From: a virus | Direction: 5' to 3' (one strand) | Length of the DNA stretch: 35,694 nt | IMG/VR virus record: IMGVR_UViG_3300031578_004767 | Location: 1 to 35,694 of that record | Shown: piece by piece, positions 1-8,519 of the stretch | Layout: each line of letters opens with the position of its first letter | How positions within the stretch are numbered: position 1 is the stretch's first letter | The notes under the pieces: generated by a model | Told to the model about the DNA's origin: nothing | The model's database searches: none | Seen by the model: only the letters and a program-made list of their open reading frames with translations | Translations under genes and position numbers: made by a program

Positions 1-608
1 ATTACAACTTCAGCAGGGTGGACTTCAACCATACCTCCCTTTTCAACATATCCACCACGAGCCATTTTCGGAACAGGATCTTTTCTACCGTCAGCTTTTT
101 CTTTTCCTCTAAATATACTTGCAACACTAGAACCAATTCCTTTAAATGCACCGGCAATTGATTCTTTCATTCTCTCTTTTGCTTTTTGGAAAACATCAGT
201 CTCCATAAATTTAGCAGCGAAATAACCGAATAATGGAGTTGTTCTTGCTAGTGCCATAGCAACCATATTTTGTTTATTATAGTTTATATCTTGACCAATA
301 GCTTTTCCATATTGACCAATAGCATCTTTAGTCGCACGTGCTGTACTCATCGAAATGTCTTGAATACCTTTTGTAAATGCTGTGATTGTTTCTCCGAAAC
401 GTGAAAGGACTCCATTCATCTGTCTTGCTGATGATTCCGGAGCTTGCCCGTAGTTTATGGACTCATCGGTTTCTTCAATTTGTCGTTGGGTAGTCTTTTG
501 CATTTGTGTAATAGTATTAGATACATTACTTATGCCGGATATCCTTTCTTGTTGGGCATCAGACGTTTTAGTTATACTACCTGGCTCTTGACGTTTATCA
601 TTAGCCAT
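1..608 (-). CDS. Tape-measure-like structural protein, 3' end outside the window
   Basis: The reading frame opens at an ATG at 608 with GGAG about 7 bases upstream, and it stays open to the left edge, giving at least 202 residues. The first 60 residues are polar and rich in Gln, Ser and Thr. A mildly hydrophobic Ala/Gly stretch follows (around residues 120-170). The visible end reads ARGGYVEKGGMVEVHPAEVV. That Gly-rich pattern ending in HPAEVV is common near the C-terminal part of phage tail tape-measure and related morphogenesis proteins. The position next to terminase and other virion genes fits. The protein starts too close to the pattern for a typical long tape measure, so it may be a shorter relative. 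The family assignment rests on that one motif and context. Confidence 0.6.
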   Translation of the reverse strand, partial: MANDKRQEPGSITKTSDAQQERISGISNVSNTITQMQKTTQRQIEETDESINYGQAPESSARQMNGVLSRFGETITAFTKGIQDISMSTARATKDAIGQYGKAIGQDINYNKQNMVAMALARTTPLFGYFAAKFMETDVFQKAKERMKESIAGAFKGIGSSVASIFRGKEKADGRKDPVPKMARGGYVEKGGMVEVHPAEVV

Positions 609-620
609 CCATTAATCTCC

Positions 621-1505
621 TTATGCGACTATCTTTAATATAGATTTTACTCTTGAATCTTTAGATATCATTTCTGCCATAACACAAGCTACTTCCGAGA
701 CAGAAACTAATTCTTGAAATGGTGAAGTATATGTATTACGTTTCCCAAATGTTTTTGTGTATGCATGATTTAATTCTATAAATATACTTTGCCATTTTCT
801 ATATGATCTTACAAACGATGGAAAACTTACAAAAAAGATCTTCATTGATACAATATAATTTTGTAATTGTAATCTAAATGGTGTTTCCTCTAATTTTGTT
901 TGAGGTTTAAACGTATCATAAAGCATATTATAATATTGAGTTAGTTTCTTATTTGTATTTACTGTTTCTGCGCTTTCATATGATGCTATATGATATATAA
1001 TTTCATCAATGTTCGGAACTGATTTTAGAGAAAATATTTCTGTAAATAATTCAGAATAATATTTTCTTAGAGTTGGCATCATCACTTTCAGAAATTGTTT
1101 CATGTTTTTTCCTGCTGCTAAATGCATACATTCGTGTAAAGTAGTAGATACTATTTCATCATTTGATGATGTTCCAAAGATGGTGGAATTGTTATCAATT
1201 AAAACATAAACTCTTTTATTTTCAAGATGATACATTCCAAGAATCGCTTTTGAATCTTGGCTTCCAAAAAATTTCTGTTTTAAAAATCCTAATGTACCCT
1301 TTGATTTAAAACATGGGATTAAAAGTCCTTTTTTCATTAACTTGTCGATTAAATCAACTTTGTCGCTACCTCTACTAGATTTCTCAAATGCAAATAAAAA
1401 CTTTTTGAATAGTTTTGCTGATGAATATAATTTCATTCCATCAACAACATCAACTAATTTGAGTCCAATAGGGGGCGCAAATAATTCCTGGACATTTTCA
1501 GTCAT
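621..1505 (-). CDS. Putative zinc metallopeptidase-like protein with HExxH motif
   Basis: A 294-residue protein of unknown family. The clearest motif is TTLHECMH, an HExxH zinc-peptidase signature with His124, Glu125 and His128. A glutamate in SELFTEIF about 25-30 residues later could be a third ligand, as in gluzincins. No signal peptide is apparent. The start at 1505 has GGAG seven bases upstream and lies four bases after the terminase stop, so the two are probably cotranslated. A peptidase beside the terminase and structural genes could process virion proteins, but that is inference. HExxH also occurs by chance, so the enzymatic call is tentative. Confidence 0.55.
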   Translation of the reverse strand: MTENVQELFAPPIGLKLVDVVDGMKLYSSAKLFKKFLFAFEKSSRGSDKVDLIDKLMKKGLLIPCFKSKGTLGFLKQKFFGSQDSKAILGMYHLENKRVYVLIDNNSTIFGTSSNDEIVSTTLHECMHLAAGKNMKQFLKVMMPTLRKYYSELFTEIFSLKSVPNIDEIIYHIASYESAETVNTNKKLTQYYNMLYDTFKPQTKLEETPFRLQLQNYIVSMKIFFVSFPSFVRSYRKWQSIFIELNHAYTKTFGKRNTYTSPFQELVSVSEVACVMAEMISKDSRVKSILKIVA

Positions 1506-1509
1506 GTTA

Positions 1510-3159
1510 TTACTCCTTAAAGAAACTTATCGTATCTACAAATCCGTGTACATCTTGTGGTCTACTTTTAACATATTTCATAATACTTTGGTCTGTAAAT
1601 TGAACACCACTATCTTCCATGTTAAATGCTAGAATATCTTTGAGATCATTTGCTATCATTGAACCGTCTGTCATGTTCATTAATAATGCTAAAGGTGGAT
1701 CATATTTTCTAACATAAAAACATAAAGATGCTGATAAGGCAATATCGTCAGTACACCCTGTATCTGCTTCAACTTTTCCATTAGATTTAGATACGAGTCC
1801 TGTTAATTCTAATGCTAATCTTTCAGACTTAACAGATTCAGGATATTGAGTTATATATGAATAGAGAGCGTCAATCATTAATGGTCTAGTTTTTGAATTA
1901 GTTGACAGACCTGGAACTAATGTATTGTTCCCTCGTTTTTCTTTATATAATTGTGAACAGTATTCGCTTGCATTTAAATGCTCTACAACTTGATTTCCAT
2001 ATGAGTTCGATTCTACAACTATTACAGAATTTTTGTATGTTGTTGCTGCAATTTTAACAACATTTACAAAATCAAGGACTTTACATTTACCTTGATATTC
2101 CCATACTTGTTCTAGAGTTTGATAATCCCAAACTGTAATAGCAGATTTATCTGTTCCATGCTCAGGAGCTGTATCGACCCCTATGATGTAATTTGTTCCA
2201 GGAATTGCATCAGAAAATTCCCATATTTCTCCATTATAAAGTTTGATTTTTTGCTTAGGTTTGACAGCACCATCCTGCATCTTTTCAACTGTATCTGCTT
2301 CAAAGAATGAACCCTCTGCCGGTAAGAATTTTAATTCCAACTCCTGTGCGATTTTCTTTTTGTCATGGTCGAATAATCTACATTGTGTATTATACCATTC
2401 AGGATCCTGTGCAAGCTCAGGAATCATTTTCCAATGAATAACAAATGGATGAAAAATATCATTTCCAGAAATTGACTTCAAATATCTTTCAAAATACCAT
2501 TGACCAACACCAATTGTTTTATTAGGAGTTGAAAGAACAACTGTCCCATAAGGAATCCCGACTTTACGAGCTTGCATCTGATTGGTTGATAGAGCAGGAA
2601 CCATTGAAGTCCAAGCGGTATCAACATAGTTAACAAATGCAGCTTCGTCGATAACCAAAAATGTGATTGCTTTACCACGAAGTGTCTTCTCTGGAGCATT
2701 TGGGTTTACTGGTGAAGCGAAGACTTTACTACCATTTGTTAAAATAAATGATTGTTCAGTTCTTTTTGCAAACCCTCTACCTAGTATACCCTTTAATGGT
2801 TTCATCCAATCAGGAAGTTTCTCTATCATTCCTCTAATTGCTCTTGCAAAATCGGTTGCTTCCTTCCCATCTTTTGAAATAATTCCTATTACAACATTGT
2901 TAAAAAATATAGTTAACCAAGCTGAATAAGCTTGAATGACTGTTGATATTCCAATTTGCCTACTCTTTAAAACAAGAACATAATGATAAAGTTGAACTAG
3001 ATCTATTAACTCAGTTTGTTTCTGATAAGGAATTAATTTTTCATCTCTTCCAGGCAGTTCGATTAGAATGTAATTTCGGCAGAAATAGTCGAACGAGGAT
3101 TTACACTTTAGAAATTCCTCTATGTATTTTTGAGCTAACCTTTTTAGTTGTATGGACAT
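1510..3159 (-). CDS. terL: Terminase large subunit
   Basis: A 549-residue packaging motor. The ATPase half has a Walker A variant, LKSRQIGIST (about residues 64-73), resembling the SRQ-type loop of T4 gp17. Its Walker B is ITFLVIDEA (165-173), and a coupling motif VVLSTPN lies near 207-213. The C-terminal half carries an RNase-H-like nuclease start, YIIGVDTAPEHGTDKSAI, with the metal-binding Asp in GVD. Length and domain order match tailed-phage terminases. It would pump the genome into proheads and cut concatemers. The start at 3159 has GAGGG spaced well upstream. No small terminase subunit is recognisable in the window. Confidence 0.95.
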   Translation of the reverse strand: MSIQLKRLAQKYIEEFLKCKSSFDYFCRNYILIELPGRDEKLIPYQKQTELIDLVQLYHYVLVLKSRQIGISTVIQAYSAWLTIFFNNVVIGIISKDGKEATDFARAIRGMIEKLPDWMKPLKGILGRGFAKRTEQSFILTNGSKVFASPVNPNAPEKTLRGKAITFLVIDEAAFVNYVDTAWTSMVPALSTNQMQARKVGIPYGTVVLSTPNKTIGVGQWYFERYLKSISGNDIFHPFVIHWKMIPELAQDPEWYNTQCRLFDHDKKKIAQELELKFLPAEGSFFEADTVEKMQDGAVKPKQKIKLYNGEIWEFSDAIPGTNYIIGVDTAPEHGTDKSAITVWDYQTLEQVWEYQGKCKVLDFVNVVKIAATTYKNSVIVVESNSYGNQVVEHLNASEYCSQLYKEKRGNNTLVPGLSTNSKTRPLMIDALYSYITQYPESVKSERLALELTGLVSKSNGKVEADTGCTDDIALSASLCFYVRKYDPPLALLMNMTDGSMIANDLKDILAFNMEDSGVQFTDQSIMKYVKSRPQDVHGFVDTISFFKE

Positions 3160-3189
3160 ATAACCCTCTTTAATATTTGTTCTAAGTTT

Positions 3190-4425
3190 TTAACCCTTCG
3201 ATATAATTCGATTCGTCCTAATTAATCTTAAATCGGCTGAAGATTCCCAATCTTTTGCTTTGGAAAAATTCAACTGTGTTGCTCGCATGATATATATTCC
3301 TGTGAGATCTTTATAATCATCAATTTTGGAAGTGAAAGATACTGCTTCTCCAACATTCATTAGATTTTGTAACTTTAAATTTCGCTCTAATTTTATTCTT
3401 ATTTCAGATAAATCTCCTATTTCTTCTGCCATATTTGCATTTATAAATGACTGGCTAGATTCATATCCTGTATGATCTTTATATATTCTTTGTCTGTTGG
3501 TTAGAGACATAGCTTGATTGTCAAAAAATATTTTATTTTTTTGTGATACTAAACCATATTGTTTAGCGAAAGTTTCTAATTCTAACTGAATAGTTTGACT
3601 TAATTTATCTTTGGGTTTTACAATATGCTTCATAGTTGGAGCAAAAACAGCAAATTTTGTATTGCCTGTATATGAGGTTTCAATATCATATGTTGTATAG
3701 TATACGGTATCATTTAATGTTTCTATAATTTTAGAATTATCAATATTACCTGCTAATTGATAAACAGAAAATAAATAAGATGATTTCATTTTATTTGTTA
3801 AATTTTTCAAATAGACTTTATTATCATATGTACACCATAATCCTAACCATCCATTAAATACTCCAAAAGTCCTATTTAGATGTTTTATAGCTTGATATAG
3901 TGTAGTAGGAGGAACAATTACTTGATCTAAGATATCTAGATTTCTTCCTGTGGAATCTTGTCTTATTAGACCTTTAGCTTTTGATACTATATCTTCAATA
4001 ACATATCCGACAGATGCTCTTTCATAAACTTCATTTACATACGTTGACATTGTAGTAAATGCTTTTCGAGAAACAGCTGATATTGATATTGGAGCTCTTT
4101 TAACGTCAGTATTGGTCTGTATTGTATTTTGCATAGTTAATGGGATTTCGCTTGACAAACTCATTAAACTTATCTCAATTATATCAGTTGGGATGTTTGG
4201 CGCCGTTCCGAATAATTTTATTGTCAACTTGATCTCTTCTTGCCCATATATTTTTTCTAATATCAAATCATTTTGATTCATAAAAAATTCTAATAAAAAT
4301 GTTTGATATGGCAAATCTATTGAAGTTAAAATAGTTAATTTGATAAGATCGGGAGTGAGGTCTCTATCTGATACCTTCACTTCAAACTCATATGTTCTCG
4401 ATGGTGACCAATAACTTGATGCCAT
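3190..4425 (-). CDS. Putative baseplate hub or tail structural protein
   Basis: A 411-residue, beta-rich protein without a certain family. The N-terminal 120 residues look like a strand-rich domain. A middle segment, TLYQAIKHLNRTFGVFNG followed by KVYLKNL, resembles the pattern in phage baseplate-hub proteins (gp27/gpD-like), where a helix and a YG turn precede a strand ending in a YL motif. It lies directly downstream of a 91-base intergenic gap in the direction of transcription and directly upstream of the terminase gene. A GGGGAG ribosome binding site precedes ATG 4425. Context supports a virion role. The hub assignment is inference from a weak pattern. Confidence 0.5.
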   Translation of the reverse strand: MASSYWSPSRTYEFEVKVSDRDLTPDLIKLTILTSIDLPYQTFLLEFFMNQNDLILEKIYGQEEIKLTIKLFGTAPNIPTDIIEISLMSLSSEIPLTMQNTIQTNTDVKRAPISISAVSRKAFTTMSTYVNEVYERASVGYVIEDIVSKAKGLIRQDSTGRNLDILDQVIVPPTTLYQAIKHLNRTFGVFNGWLGLWCTYDNKVYLKNLTNKMKSSYLFSVYQLAGNIDNSKIIETLNDTVYYTTYDIETSYTGNTKFAVFAPTMKHIVKPKDKLSQTIQLELETFAKQYGLVSQKNKIFFDNQAMSLTNRQRIYKDHTGYESSQSFINANMAEEIGDLSEIRIKLERNLKLQNLMNVGEAVSFTSKIDDYKDLTGIYIMRATQLNFSKAKDWESSADLRLIRTNRIISKG

Positions 4426-4516
4426 AAACGAACTCCCCTTATTTTTTATTTACATTATTTTGTTCCAAAAAAAATCGAACGAAAAAAAATGAAGTAGATT
4501 TCTCTGCCCCATTCTT
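4426..4516 (-). other. 91-base intergenic spacer, AT-rich
   Basis: One of the few non-coding gaps in the left part of the window. Read on the minus strand, it holds two runs of eight T residues separated by a short CGTTCGA segment. An A/T-rich stretch then leads into the GGGGAG ribosome binding site of the next gene. The T runs could belong to a weak terminator or an upstream element, but I see no convincing stem and no clear -35/-10 pair. The gap may separate a replication/metabolism unit from the late structural genes. Confidence 0.3.
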
Positions 4517-4774
4517 TTATGGTAATACAGTTGTTATACGATCTTTAGAAAGTGAGAATACAACTTTAACAATCTTGTTTTTAATAGATATTGTATGAAC
4601 TTCTTGTTCCCCATTATTATCAGTTTCGTAATCAAATCGGCTATTTGATATATACGGGGCAATATCTTTATTCATTCTATCATAAAAATCGCGATCAATG
4701 TCGAGATTATGTCTTTCCATTAATCGTTGTTTTACATGATTGAAGCTGTATTCCTCATCTTTTATAGTTTTCAT
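4517..4774 (-). CDS. Small hypothetical protein (85 aa)
   Basis: An unrecognised 85-residue protein. The N-terminal half is charged and helical (SFNHVKQRLMERHNLDID), and the C-terminal half alternates strand-like segments (VHTISIKNKIVKVVFSLS). That alpha-then-beta layout is loosely like DUF4258/BrnT-type small folds, but there is no decisive motif. The start overlaps the previous stop as ATGA at 4771-4774, with only a weak AGGG upstream, so translation is probably coupled. The conserved-looking ATGA junction is the main support that it is real. Confidence 0.55.
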   Translation of the reverse strand: MKTIKDEEYSFNHVKQRLMERHNLDIDRDFYDRMNKDIAPYISNSRFDYETDNNGEQEVHTISIKNKIVKVVFSLSKDRITTVLP

Positions 4775-5691
4775 AATTGCCCTAAGACCTCATACATTCG
4801 AGTCGGAACGACTAAAACGCTTTCAGCAATGTTCTCCAAAAGTCTTTTCATATTCAAATTTGGTTCAAGAGCGCAATACCTTGTAATAGATAAAAAGACT
4901 TGCCATGCACTTGGCAATGCTGGAGGTTGACCTTCTCTTGGAGGTGGTTGCATTGATGTTAATATATCGGTTATTTGTTTTCTTCTCTTTTTGCCATATT
5001 TTTCAATAACATCAAGAGTTCCAAACATCTGATCTTGGGTTAATATTGTATTGAAGCTTCTATCAATCATATCTAAAATATGATTATTGAAAACTTCAAG
5101 ATATTGATTGATACCTGAAGATAATCTTGTATTATTGCTTGCAATATGAATCATCTTCATCTCACCAAGTGAGAAACCGAATATTGTTTGGCCAATAATC
5201 TCTCCACCATCAACAGCTATACCGAAAGCAACAGTTGCTGCTTTTGTTCCGTTATAACTATTTCCAATAATCATTACAGGGTTAATATCACCTGCTTGTG
5301 GAGAACTGAGACTACTTCTTAATACAGTTTCTTCTCTGATTGCAGTTAGATCATAAAGAAGATGTGTTGCAATTTTAAGTATAGGGGTGCCGACTTCTTC
5401 TAAGGCATTACGAACTCGATCAATGATAAGTTCATTACCAACAAATTTATAGATGTTTGAAACGTACCCGACATAACTATAATTATTAGTTTGTGGGGGT
5501 GCTGTCCAAACGCCAATCATTGGAACTTCAGCTCCATCGGTCGGATGATGTTGTGGATCCAGATGCGGTTGCGAGGCTCCTAATTCTCTATATACAACTT
5601 TTGAATAACGATCTTCATATGAATACAAACCTTTGTAGGATGATGAAACATCAAGTCCCATCTCCTGTGCTCTTTGTGCGAAAGGGATCAT
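4771..5691 (-). CDS. Hypothetical protein, possibly DUF932-like
   Basis: A 306-residue protein. The central part contains GNSYNGTKAATVAFGIAV, preceded by a VGTPIL...LRSS segment. This resembles the way phage/plasmid DUF932 proteins alternate a conserved S-x-DGT-x-A box with beta strands. A proline-rich linker (SMQPPPREGQPPALPSAW) separates the main domain from a C-terminal helical piece. The ATG at 5691 has GGAG six bases upstream and lies inside the end of the upstream gene (41-base overlap). DUF932 proteins have no settled biochemical role, and the match here is weak. Confidence 0.5.
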   Translation of the reverse strand: MIPFAQRAQEMGLDVSSSYKGLYSYEDRYSKVVYRELGASQPHLDPQHHPTDGAEVPMIGVWTAPPQTNNYSYVGYVSNIYKFVGNELIIDRVRNALEEVGTPILKIATHLLYDLTAIREETVLRSSLSSPQAGDINPVMIIGNSYNGTKAATVAFGIAVDGGEIIGQTIFGFSLGEMKMIHIASNNTRLSSGINQYLEVFNNHILDMIDRSFNTILTQDQMFGTLDVIEKYGKKRRKQITDILTSMQPPPREGQPPALPSAWQVFLSITRYCALEPNLNMKRLLENIAESVLVVPTRMYEVLGQL

Positions 5692-5998
5692 GTGAGTCTC
5701 CTATTTTTTTCATTATGGTTTCTTTTATTGCTTCTTCTAATTCAATTCGAAATAATTTTAACGTCTCTCCGAAAACAGACATAGCAATCATACGAGCACA
5801 AAGTTCAATAGTTAACTTTGGATCTGCTCTACCAGTTTCACCAGTATATCTGTTTTTTAATATTTTTACAAATCTTTCTTTCGGATTATTCCTATCTCTT
5901 GTTAATGCTATCATAAAATCTGCCATAAAAAGACTGTCGCGATATGAGTTTTGTCGGTTAATAAGAGGTCGTCTAAGGGATGGTACTGCGAGCGGCAT
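5651..5998 (-). CDS. Small hypothetical protein (115 aa)
   Basis: An unrecognised 115-residue, basic, mainly helical protein. The N-terminal region has several arginines (LRRPLINRQNSYRDS), and the middle is an amphipathic helix (LCARMIAMSVFGETLKLF). It starts with a TAATG overlap on the upstream methyltransferase-like gene, so it is probably coupled to it. It runs 41 bases into the next gene in another frame. Nothing identifies a function. Confidence 0.5.
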   Translation of the reverse strand: MPLAVPSLRRPLINRQNSYRDSLFMADFMIALTRDRNNPKERFVKILKNRYTGETGRADPKLTIELCARMIAMSVFGETLKLFRIELEEAIKETIMKKIGDSHDPFRTKSTGDGT

Positions 5999-6603
5999 TA
6001 TGACACTCTCTTTGCTTGGAATCTTAGATATATATTACGACCATCATAGACAAAATGAGGATCTATTGTCTTTTCATCAACTGTAAATCGACCTTCAAAT
6101 TCCCAAAAATAAGATGCTCGTTGTGGAGTCCATATAGAAGCGTGGGGGTTTGATGGTTCATTTAATAGTTCTGTTGTCAATAAAATATTTCGTTCCTCAA
6201 ACTCCGGACTATCAGTAGTATCATCTAATAACATTTCTGCTAACGAGTGATAATTAGGAACAATTACATCAACGATTCCATCAATACGAACAGCAGTCGA
6301 TACTAAATATATGAAATATAATATTTGAGTAAAAGAAACGTGCTCAAGAAATCTGTAAATTGCAATTACATCAAAATTCATTACAGTTCGTTCTAGAAAT
6401 TTAAATACATCTTCGTTGCAGTAATATACCATATCACTTTGTAGGTTGTGAGAACGATGTTGATAATTCCATTCAACTTGTGATATTTCAGTTTTGTTAT
6501 AATAATTTAGATCTAAATTGACTTGAAATTTTCCCTGTTTGAACCTGGTTGCCATATCTGCAAGGACTGGCATTTTTCCTGCTGCGATATTCAATATATC
6601 CAT
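5998..6603 (-). CDS. SAM-dependent methyltransferase-like protein
   Basis: A 201-residue protein with the layout of a class I methyltransferase. The N-terminal DILNIAAGKMPV resembles motif I (the SAM-binding loop), and VNLDLN about 20 residues later fits the acidic motif II strand. FDVIAIYRFLEHVSF fits the motif IV region, where an LEH follows the strand. IDGIVDVIVPNYHSL resembles the GG-then-VP strand of Methyltransf_11 proteins. The loop GKM is not the usual GxG, so activity is uncertain. The substrate could be a small molecule, nucleic acid or protein. GGAGG precedes ATG 6603. Confidence 0.6.
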   Translation of the reverse strand: MDILNIAAGKMPVLADMATRFKQGKFQVNLDLNYYNKTEISQVEWNYQHRSHNLQSDMVYYCNEDVFKFLERTVMNFDVIAIYRFLEHVSFTQILYFIYLVSTAVRIDGIVDVIVPNYHSLAEMLLDDTTDSPEFEERNILLTTELLNEPSNPHASIWTPQRASYFWEFEGRFTVDEKTIDPHFVYDGRNIYLRFQAKRVS

Positions 6604-6611
6604 ATAACCTC

Positions 6612-7340
6612 CTACGCATATTGAGCAACAATACTTTTTGTGAATGGTGAAATGTAAATATCAAAATATCTTCTCTTGTCGATTTCATCCGTATCGACTA
6701 ACTTAACTGTTCCAGGTGATACTTCCATTTCTCCATATCCTCTTAAGAAAATGCTCAATTTGTCATTTTTTGTTGGGATTGCAAACAAATTTACATCATT
6801 TGAATCCAGAATGAATCTCTTTATATTTTCTAACCCTCTAAACAATCCGGGTTTATTGGCAAAATTTAATTGACATATTTTTTTGTATACTTTATCCATA
6901 TGTGGATATCTGAAAGGAATTCCTTTAATAGAAATTTGTTGTATTGTATCAATAGCTATATACATATCTCTATCTATCGACGTAATGAGCACATCAAATG
7001 TTTTTCTGAGGTTTAAAGGAATTTCTTGTATATTATTTTTATGTAGAAGTTTGGTGAGTAGCAAACCATCGTATTGTCTAATAACAATATCAGAGTCATC
7101 AATTTCATTAGCTGTTATATATTCATCTATCAATGATATTGTTGTACTCCTGAGAAACTCTGTGAGTCTTGGATTCTTTTGCATCATTTTACCGATTGCA
7201 ATATTTCTAGCTTCCTTATCATTTGGGTCTATACCTCCCAAATCATATCCATTCATTTTCATTAGAGTATAGTGACAGGATTCAATATCATAAACATAGA
7301 TTTCTTTTAGAACAAGGTTTAAATCTGGATTGATTTTCAT
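6612..7340 (-). CDS. Hypothetical protein with possible polymerase-palm-like motifs
   Basis: A 242-residue protein I do not recognise with confidence. Residues 16-27 read VYDIESCHYTLM, residues 41-51 read DKEARNIAIGK, and residues 84-96 read DIVIRQYDGLLLT. The order Asp-motif, Lys-x3-Asn helix, then strand-YDG-strand recalls motifs A, B and C of a polymerase palm domain. The protein is much shorter than any family A or B DNA polymerase and lacks fingers and exonuclease. The C-terminal half is beta-rich. A ribosome binding site AAGGAG precedes ATG 7340, after the GC-rich hairpin at 7356-7397. Confidence 0.45.
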   Translation of the reverse strand: MKINPDLNLVLKEIYVYDIESCHYTLMKMNGYDLGGIDPNDKEARNIAIGKMMQKNPRLTEFLRSTTISLIDEYITANEIDDSDIVIRQYDGLLLTKLLHKNNIQEIPLNLRKTFDVLITSIDRDMYIAIDTIQQISIKGIPFRYPHMDKVYKKICQLNFANKPGLFRGLENIKRFILDSNDVNLFAIPTKNDKLSIFLRGYGEMEVSPGTVKLVDTDEIDKRRYFDIYISPFTKSIVAQYA

Positions 7341-7355
7341 ATAATCTCCTTATAA

Positions 7356-7397
7356 CTCGGGTGAGGAGTGGACGGGGGAGGCAAAACCCCACCCGAG
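7356..7397 (-). terminator. GC-rich intergenic hairpin after gene 7406-8152
   Basis: A perfect 8-bp inverted repeat, CTCGGGTG at 7356-7363 with CACCCGAG at 7390-7397, encloses a further G-run/C-run pairing (GGGG with CCCC). It begins a few bases after a stop codon and ends about 13 bases before the next start. No U-tract follows, so it is either a non-canonical terminator, an RNA-stabilising or processing hairpin, or an attenuator. It resembles the hairpins at 18093-18120 and 34879-34911. Confidence 0.5.
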
Positions 7398-7405
7398 CTA
7401 AGAAG

Positions 7406-8152
7406 TTAGTTCAACAGGGTCATAATCACTTTATCAATCTCAAGGTGATGATTGATGTCTGTAATCCCATCCTGTCGATCTAACAACCAATTGATTGCGG
7501 CGCCTTTTGTTGCAAAGGCATCGGATTTAACACTCTGTCTATATAACAGATGCATAGTTTCTAAATCAATAGGTTGTGTCCATTGTTGCCGGTAACTTTC
7601 AATATCGCCTGTTTGAATTTCAATGGTTTCTACTCTCTTTTTTGCAACAAATTTTGCATATGGTAGAAGTCCATTGCCGATGGCATAACAAAACATTGCA
7701 ATAAGACCGGTCTTTACTCCATACATTTTGATAAATATATCATCGTTGATTGGATAAATAACTCTGAAACCATTATTATAAATTTGCATACTCGATGGTT
7801 CCAGATCAAGGACAGGTTGGATTAAAGCGTCATCAAATAATTTTAATGATCTTTTTCTTTGTCCATCTGCTAATTCAGCTCCCTCTGGGTCATCAATTGA
7901 AATTAATAGATTTTCGAGTGGGTCAACGCCACGAATGGCGACTCGAACCTGATGTAGATTCGTAAACCCTGCTCCATATTTTTCAAACCATCCACCCAAA
8001 GTTACGATTGCAATCTCATTAATGGTAGCTTCTGGTTCGATTGGAGCGACTTCATCCGATGGATCTTCTGCTAGTTCCAGATTCTCAGGAACGAATTGTG
8101 CCCCTTCATCTGCTGGTGTTTCTTGGATCATTTCATTCAAATTGTCAGTCAT
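7406..8152 (-). CDS. Hypothetical protein with acidic N-terminus, elevated GC
   Basis: A 248-residue protein of unknown family. The first 50 residues are strongly acidic and proline/glutamate-rich (probably disordered). A compact alpha/beta region follows, with a hydrophobic stretch near FIKMYGVKTGLIAMFCYA. Sampled lines of this gene are 40-50% GC, higher than most neighbours. It is followed by a strong GC-rich hairpin, a combination also seen for the ubiquitin-like gene. That suggests an abundant product, such as a virion or DNA-binding protein, but this is inference. GGAG sits ten bases before ATG 8152. Confidence 0.6.
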   Translation of the reverse strand: MTDNLNEMIQETPADEGAQFVPENLELAEDPSDEVAPIEPEATINEIAIVTLGGWFEKYGAGFTNLHQVRVAIRGVDPLENLLISIDDPEGAELADGQRKRSLKLFDDALIQPVLDLEPSSMQIYNNGFRVIYPINDDIFIKMYGVKTGLIAMFCYAIGNGLLPYAKFVAKKRVETIEIQTGDIESYRQQWTQPIDLETMHLLYRQSVKSDAFATKGAAINWLLDRQDGITDINHHLEIDKVIMTLLN

Positions 8153-8159
8153 TGGACTA

Positions 8160-8519
8160 TTACTCCTTTTCCCATTTTTTCAAATCTTCTTCTATATTGT
8201 TGCGCCATTCTGATAGATTAATGACAGCGTAAGTTTCAAGTGCTGCCCCTGCAAGGGTGAACACTTTAATCAATTCCTCATATGCTTCAACTGGAGCGGA
8301 ACCTTCTAAAACATTTTCTCTACAATTGGTTAACCATTCAGGAAGGTTTTGTTTCCACGGTCCGGAGTAACTTTTTTTAGCTTTTTCTAAATAATTATCA
8401 ATTAATATAAGAAAGCTTCCTAAGTTTAAACTCTCAACATTGTTATAATCTCCATGAGCACGCTTTTGATATTCTCGTTCTTTTTGGTACAAGTTACAAA
8501 CATCTTCAGTTCTATCCAT
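8160..8519 (-). CDS. MazG-like/all-alpha NTP-pyrophosphatase-like protein
   Basis: A 119-residue all-helical protein. The pattern KEREYQKRAHGDYNN, then GSFLILIDNYLEKAKKSY, then a later KVFTLAGAALETYAV resembles the phage MazG-like group. In that group an E-x-x-x-Q/K helix, an acidic helix (here D and E in LIDNYLEKA) and a final A-x-AALE helix form the nucleotide site. The full metal-binding EExxE signature is not obvious, so the protein may be a divergent or inactive relative. The ATG at 8519 overlaps the stop of the upstream gene by eight bases, with GGAG correctly spaced. Confidence 0.5.
   Translation of the reverse strand: MDRTEDVCNLYQKEREYQKRAHGDYNNVESLNLGSFLILIDNYLEKAKKSYSGPWKQNLPEWLTNCRENVLEGSAPVEAYEELIKVFTLAGAALETYAVINLSEWRNNIEEDLKKWEKE

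Noticed and set aside
4426-4516. T-rich runs as an intrinsic terminator or promoter
   Set aside because: No stable stem precedes the T runs and no convincing promoter boxes with correct spacing are visible.
5493-6086. A 197-codon open frame on the plus strand
   Set aside because: It is the reverse of several minus-strand genes with good ribosome binding sites and coupled overlaps. The product shows no recognisable domain.
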